From Gentiana macrophylla (Eukaryota > Streptophyta > Magnoliopsida > Gentianales > Gentianaceae): DNA of 64,000 bases. Of this stretch, positions 60,601 through 64,000 are shown piece after piece. Position numbers and translations under genes: made by a program. Below the pieces are notes generated by a model. The model was given only the letters and a program-made list of their open reading frames with translations, was not told where the DNA came from and did not search any database. Within the stretch, counting starts at the first letter, position 1, and the number at the start of each line of letters is the position of its first letter. Location of the stretch: the NCBI GenBank assembly GCA_026214975.1, contig CM047815.1:65231852-65295851 (forward strand), given 5' to 3'.

Positions 60601-62298
60601 GTCTGTGTGTGTTTATATATAAATATATGTGTATATAAATGAGAAAACAATATTTATATATACACTTATATATGCTAGTAGTATATATGTGTGTGAATAT
60701 TGGTTTCTCGTTTATATACACATATATTTACTTGTATATAAGTGCATATAGCCATACATCAAAAAACACATCAATAATCTTTAAAATAAATAAATATTCT
60801 TTAGCATATATACATACACACACACGCACACACAGTTAGGTTAGGTTGGGTCAAAAAAATTCAAGTTTCGTTGTGTTGTGTTGTGTTGTAACAATAGACG
60901 GGGGTAATAGAAGAGAAGATTGTTTCCATCAGCGTCATAGAATATTTGATGATGACGAGGGAGATCAGATGCTGTACAGAGCCAACAGAACAGATCTTAT
61001 ACTTTTGATCTAACGGATGCCTCACTTCCGGCGGAGGCTTTACCAAGCGGCTGAGAACGGAAAAGATGCTCTATTGAGCAGACCTAATGAAATATTCTAC
61101 GAGCTACCTACCAGGAGCCCCAATACAAAGCCTGGAGATTAGGCATGACACAGCGGATCAGAAGGATTCGAAAACACCCTAGGGATGCATGCATTTCTAA
61201 GAACCTCATCAGGTCGAGGCGTACCATAGAATATGTCAACATTTTGTTGTTTTGGAAATTTCAAACAACATATCTTTGTCGTTTGTTTCTCGTTTTTAAA
61301 TTCAATTTTTTTATTATTAAATTAGGGTATTTTCATTGTGATTGTCCGTAACAATTAAATCATTTCAAAATGACTAAGGCATGGACCATGAAAGGAATTT
61401 ATACTACTAAATTTCGAAACAACCTATAACATACATACAATATCATATAATCGAAATATGTACAATATAAAAACTTCTACATTATCATTTCTAATATTAA
61501 CATTGCCACTATAATATCATTAATGCATTTCATTCTAAAAAATTTCTAAACTATCAAATAATCAAAATAATTACAATATCAAAATTTCTACAACGTCAAG
61601 ATTTCTACAAATATATGAACTACATTTTCCTCCAACGAATGACAATTTTATTATCGAACGATCTCATTATAATTAATCATTTCAACAGCTTAATAATCAA
61701 AATTTTATCCTTTCACTACCCTAAAACTATAAGCTTTAACCTTTTCACCATACGAAAAATCAAAAATTTATATCTTTTTAAGGTTAATTACCTCAAACAT
61801 TTCATCAAATTAAAACAAATACGATATTTAAAATAATTCAAACAAAAGTGCTATACGAAATGCTTACCCATTTGTTTAAAGGAGTAAGACCGGTGTAGAT
61901 TGATACCCCGTAGATTGATAATTTTTGTCTGAAAGTTTTGTGAAGAAAAATTCGAGTGAAAAAGATTGATGATTTTGGGTGAAGAAGATGATGGTATCGA
62001 CTAAAATGTAGGAAAAAAACGAAAGTTGGGGCATTTATTCATTGAATTTCCTTATTCCACGGGCTCGTGTTATTTTTCCACGCCGCGCTCTTAAATTTCC
62101 ACGTGGCGTAGGTTGCTTTTCCCCCAGGTCACGTGCCATCACTTGAACTTCCACGTGGCCTTTATAAAATTCCATGCCATCACACGATCCCGTGGAAACA
62201 GGCACGGGCAACTTAAAAAAAATGCCAGGTCTGAACAGACCTGACTTGAATTATGGGTGTCTACAGTGACCTGAATGTATATTTTCACGAATAAATTG

Positions 62299-62655
62299 GG
62301 GGACAAGAGCGGACATGGAGGGGACAAGCCCACGTTGGCTTGCACGGAGCACTTTTTTGGACCAAATTCTCCCACCCATGCGCGTGTATTTGTTGGGAGG
62401 GTATTAGCCAATGGTTCAAATATGATACCTCTCCTGGTACCATACCTAATTTTGATATCTATCAATTCTTTTTATTGAAGATACTAATACCTTCTTATAG
62501 GGATCAAAATTTGATTTTGGCCCCTACCATTGGACTTGCCCTTATATAACATAAAATTTGATTTTTGCAGTTTTGTTTTTTGTTATTGATATAAATGTTG
62601 TGGATCTTGCCACTTGATGTTAATAAATAAAGTTCGTTTAAAAAAAATACATAAT
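62299..62655. other. spacer right of foldback element
   Basis: No gene seen. The sequence near 62510-62540 (GGCCCCTACCATTGGACTTG) resembles the ends of common plant MITEs, but no partner end was found. Confidence 0.35.
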
Positions 62656-62664
62656 TTTTTTTTC

Positions 62665-62863
62665 TTAAAGTCCCCGGTATCCAGAACCCATTGATCCGAC
62701 TAATCTGGAGTTCGGCCAGGGTCGTGCCTGCAGAGTCTGACTCTTACTCTGGGGTAAGGTCTGTCCAAGCTATTTCAACATGACGCCTCAGAGGAGAATT
62801 GAACTGACGACCTCACTAGGCATTCTCAAGTCACTTACCACTTGAGTCAATCTACTTGGTTAT
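62665..62863 (-). mobile_element. tRNA-derived SINE
   Basis: On the minus strand it carries an A-box-like TGACTCAAGTGG (62838-62849) and a B-box-like CAGTTCAATTC (62797-62807) about 40 bases apart, the layout of an internal RNA polymerase III promoter. The body continues to GGGACTTTAAG and an A/T-rich tail. It is about 200 bases long with no coding capacity. Confidence 0.72.
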
Positions 62864-62869
62864 ACACTT

Positions 62870-63240
62870 TTGGTGGTGGTGTTGTACCATTGAAATCCAT
62901 GAAACAGTCGTGCATAGATCATTCCATCATGGAATATGAGTTTATAGCACTAGACAAGGTGGTAGAAGAAGCATAATGATTTCAGAATTTCTTGGAGGAT
63001 TTTCCATGTTGCCTAAGCCAGGCGAAGTTATTAGCATACAATGCAATAGTCAGTCAGCAATTGGCCAGGCGCAAAATAGCATGTATAATGGCAAGTCTCG
63101 ACATATTCATCGGAGAAACAATACTATCAAACAATTGATGTCTAATAAGGTGATTACCATCGATTATGTATAATCGAAGGAGAATATAGTGGATCCGCTT
63201 ACGAAAGATTTACCTAAAGATCATATGTCATGATTGACAA
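62870..63240 (+). pseudogene. copia RNase H remnant
   Basis: Mixed frames give SIMEYEFIALDKVVEEA, then NFLGGFSMLPKPGEVISIQC, SQSAIGQAQNSMYNGKSRHI and, after a stop, DPLTKDLPKDH. This is the RNase H end of a Ty1/copia polyprotein; a catalytic Asp position reads Asn (CNSQ). No LTR could be paired with it. A TGTTGGAG at 63814 may mark an LTR start but is unproven. Confidence 0.72.
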
Positions 63241-64000
63241 CCAAAATGGGTCTGAAGTATATACGATAGGATCTTTGTAATGGTAACCCAACCATTTGAA
63301 AAGATATGTCAATATTATAGTTCAAAAATGATAACTAAGTTACGAAGGTTTTGTGAGCACTTATCCATTTCGAAGAATAAAAGTGATGTCCGCCAGCGCC
63401 AGGGGTAAATGTTAAGTGAAAGCTTTTAATGATTCCTATATCTTAAATAATCCAAGTGGGTACGAAAGAATATTCATGATAGGAGATCACCTATGTAAGT
63501 GTGAAGTGGGCCGCTTCTATGAGAATTTTAAGGCTGAATTCTTTAAAACATTTTTTGAAACCAAGGTTGTTCAGGGCCAAAATGAACACAACCATGAGAA
63601 CCATAACCCGTGTTAGAGGAAATATTGTGTGAGTATTATTGTTTTGGTTTACAATAATGGCTGAACAGATCAAAACATAGTTCACTAATTGGCCAAGTAA
63701 ATCTGAAAGTACTTCACTAAGGGATGTTCAATACCAGAAGTTACCTCTAATCGTGCAATATTTTTGTTTGAATTCTCATCAGGGTCTGCATTTGCATTGC
63801 ATTAATGCACAATTGTTGGAGAAAATAGACTTAATGTCATGTTTCGTGGCCGCAAACTCTTGGATAGTGGTCTTATGTGCTTGTTAGTGGCCATAATTGT
63901 TAGGTAGTGGACATTATGGCCTTAAGGTTGGGAGATATAATACCACCTATATAAATTATGAGCTCACTAACGAACCCGAGTTTCAAATAATGAACTCACT
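63241..64000. other. copia 3' flank / spacer
   Basis: No coding signal. It may include the untranslated 3' region and the start of an LTR (from about 63814) belonging to the RNase H remnant. Confidence 0.3.

Larger units (their letters stand above)
58060..62289. mobile_element. foldback (long inverted repeat) Mutator-like element
   Basis: Two arms are reverse complements: 58060 to about 59970 and about 60655 to 62289. The outer ends share GAAAATATACATTC. Deeper matches include 59461-59500 with 61125-61160 and 59880-59960 with 60655-60760. The loop (about 59971-60650) holds TA and CA microsatellites and, on the minus strand, a CCHC knuckle (RRCSLCENTGHKRPKCP) like that at the C-terminus of Mutator-type transposases. 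The outer arms are rich in CACGTG-type words. The left arm is about 270 bases longer, in an AT-rich internal repeat. No complete transposase is present. Confidence 0.8.

Overview
The window looks like gene-poor, transposon-rich nuclear DNA of a flowering plant, probably a eudicot. It has spliced genes with GT-AG introns, a plant-type pentatricopeptide-repeat gene, AT-rich spacers, and plant families of LTR retrotransposons whose primer sites match plant tRNA-Asp and initiator tRNA-Met. The species cannot be named from the sequence.

The left two thirds (1-44664) is a stack of insertions that can be ordered from target-site duplications (TSDs). A minus-strand Athila-type (Ty3/gypsy) element enters from the left edge; only its 5' LTR and gag remnant are visible (1-3267). 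It sits in an old copia integrase fragment (3268-3354). A Ty1/copia element (3355-44664, TSD gctgg/gccgg) lies in the same fragment. Its 3' LTR was split by a pol-less Athila-type element (11631-43454, perfect TSD cctat). That element's 5' LTR carries a minus-strand Helitron (12319-16363) holding exon fragments of several host genes. Its 3' LTR carries a large Athila-type element with gag, protease, RT, integrase and two envelope-position ORFs (22931-42247). This inner element in turn holds a 2.2-kb solo LTR inside integrase (30989-33197, TSD tccta) and a small inverted-repeat element (38250-38631). A relative of that small element lies in the copia 3' LTR (43739-44106).

The right third (44665-64000) is calmer. 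It contains a solo-LTR-like sequence, a LINE endonuclease remnant with a 37-A run, and two convincing host genes, both on the minus strand. The first (49036-51167) encodes tandem SAM-like domains fused to a PRXL2/AhpC-TSA thioredoxin-fold domain with a CIMC motif. The second (53818-57109) encodes an organelle-type P-class PPR protein. A Stowaway MITE and another short element with an 11-bp TSD lie between them. Beyond the PPR gene is a 4.2-kb foldback element with arms over 1 kb and a MULE-type zinc-knuckle remnant, then a tRNA-derived SINE and a copia RNase H remnant.

The retroelement reading frames are broken by many small indels. Many coincide with CTG/CAG trinucleotides, while the two host genes are clean. 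Some of this damage may therefore be base-calling error at methylated CHG sites rather than decay. No tRNA or rRNA gene or CRISPR array was seen.
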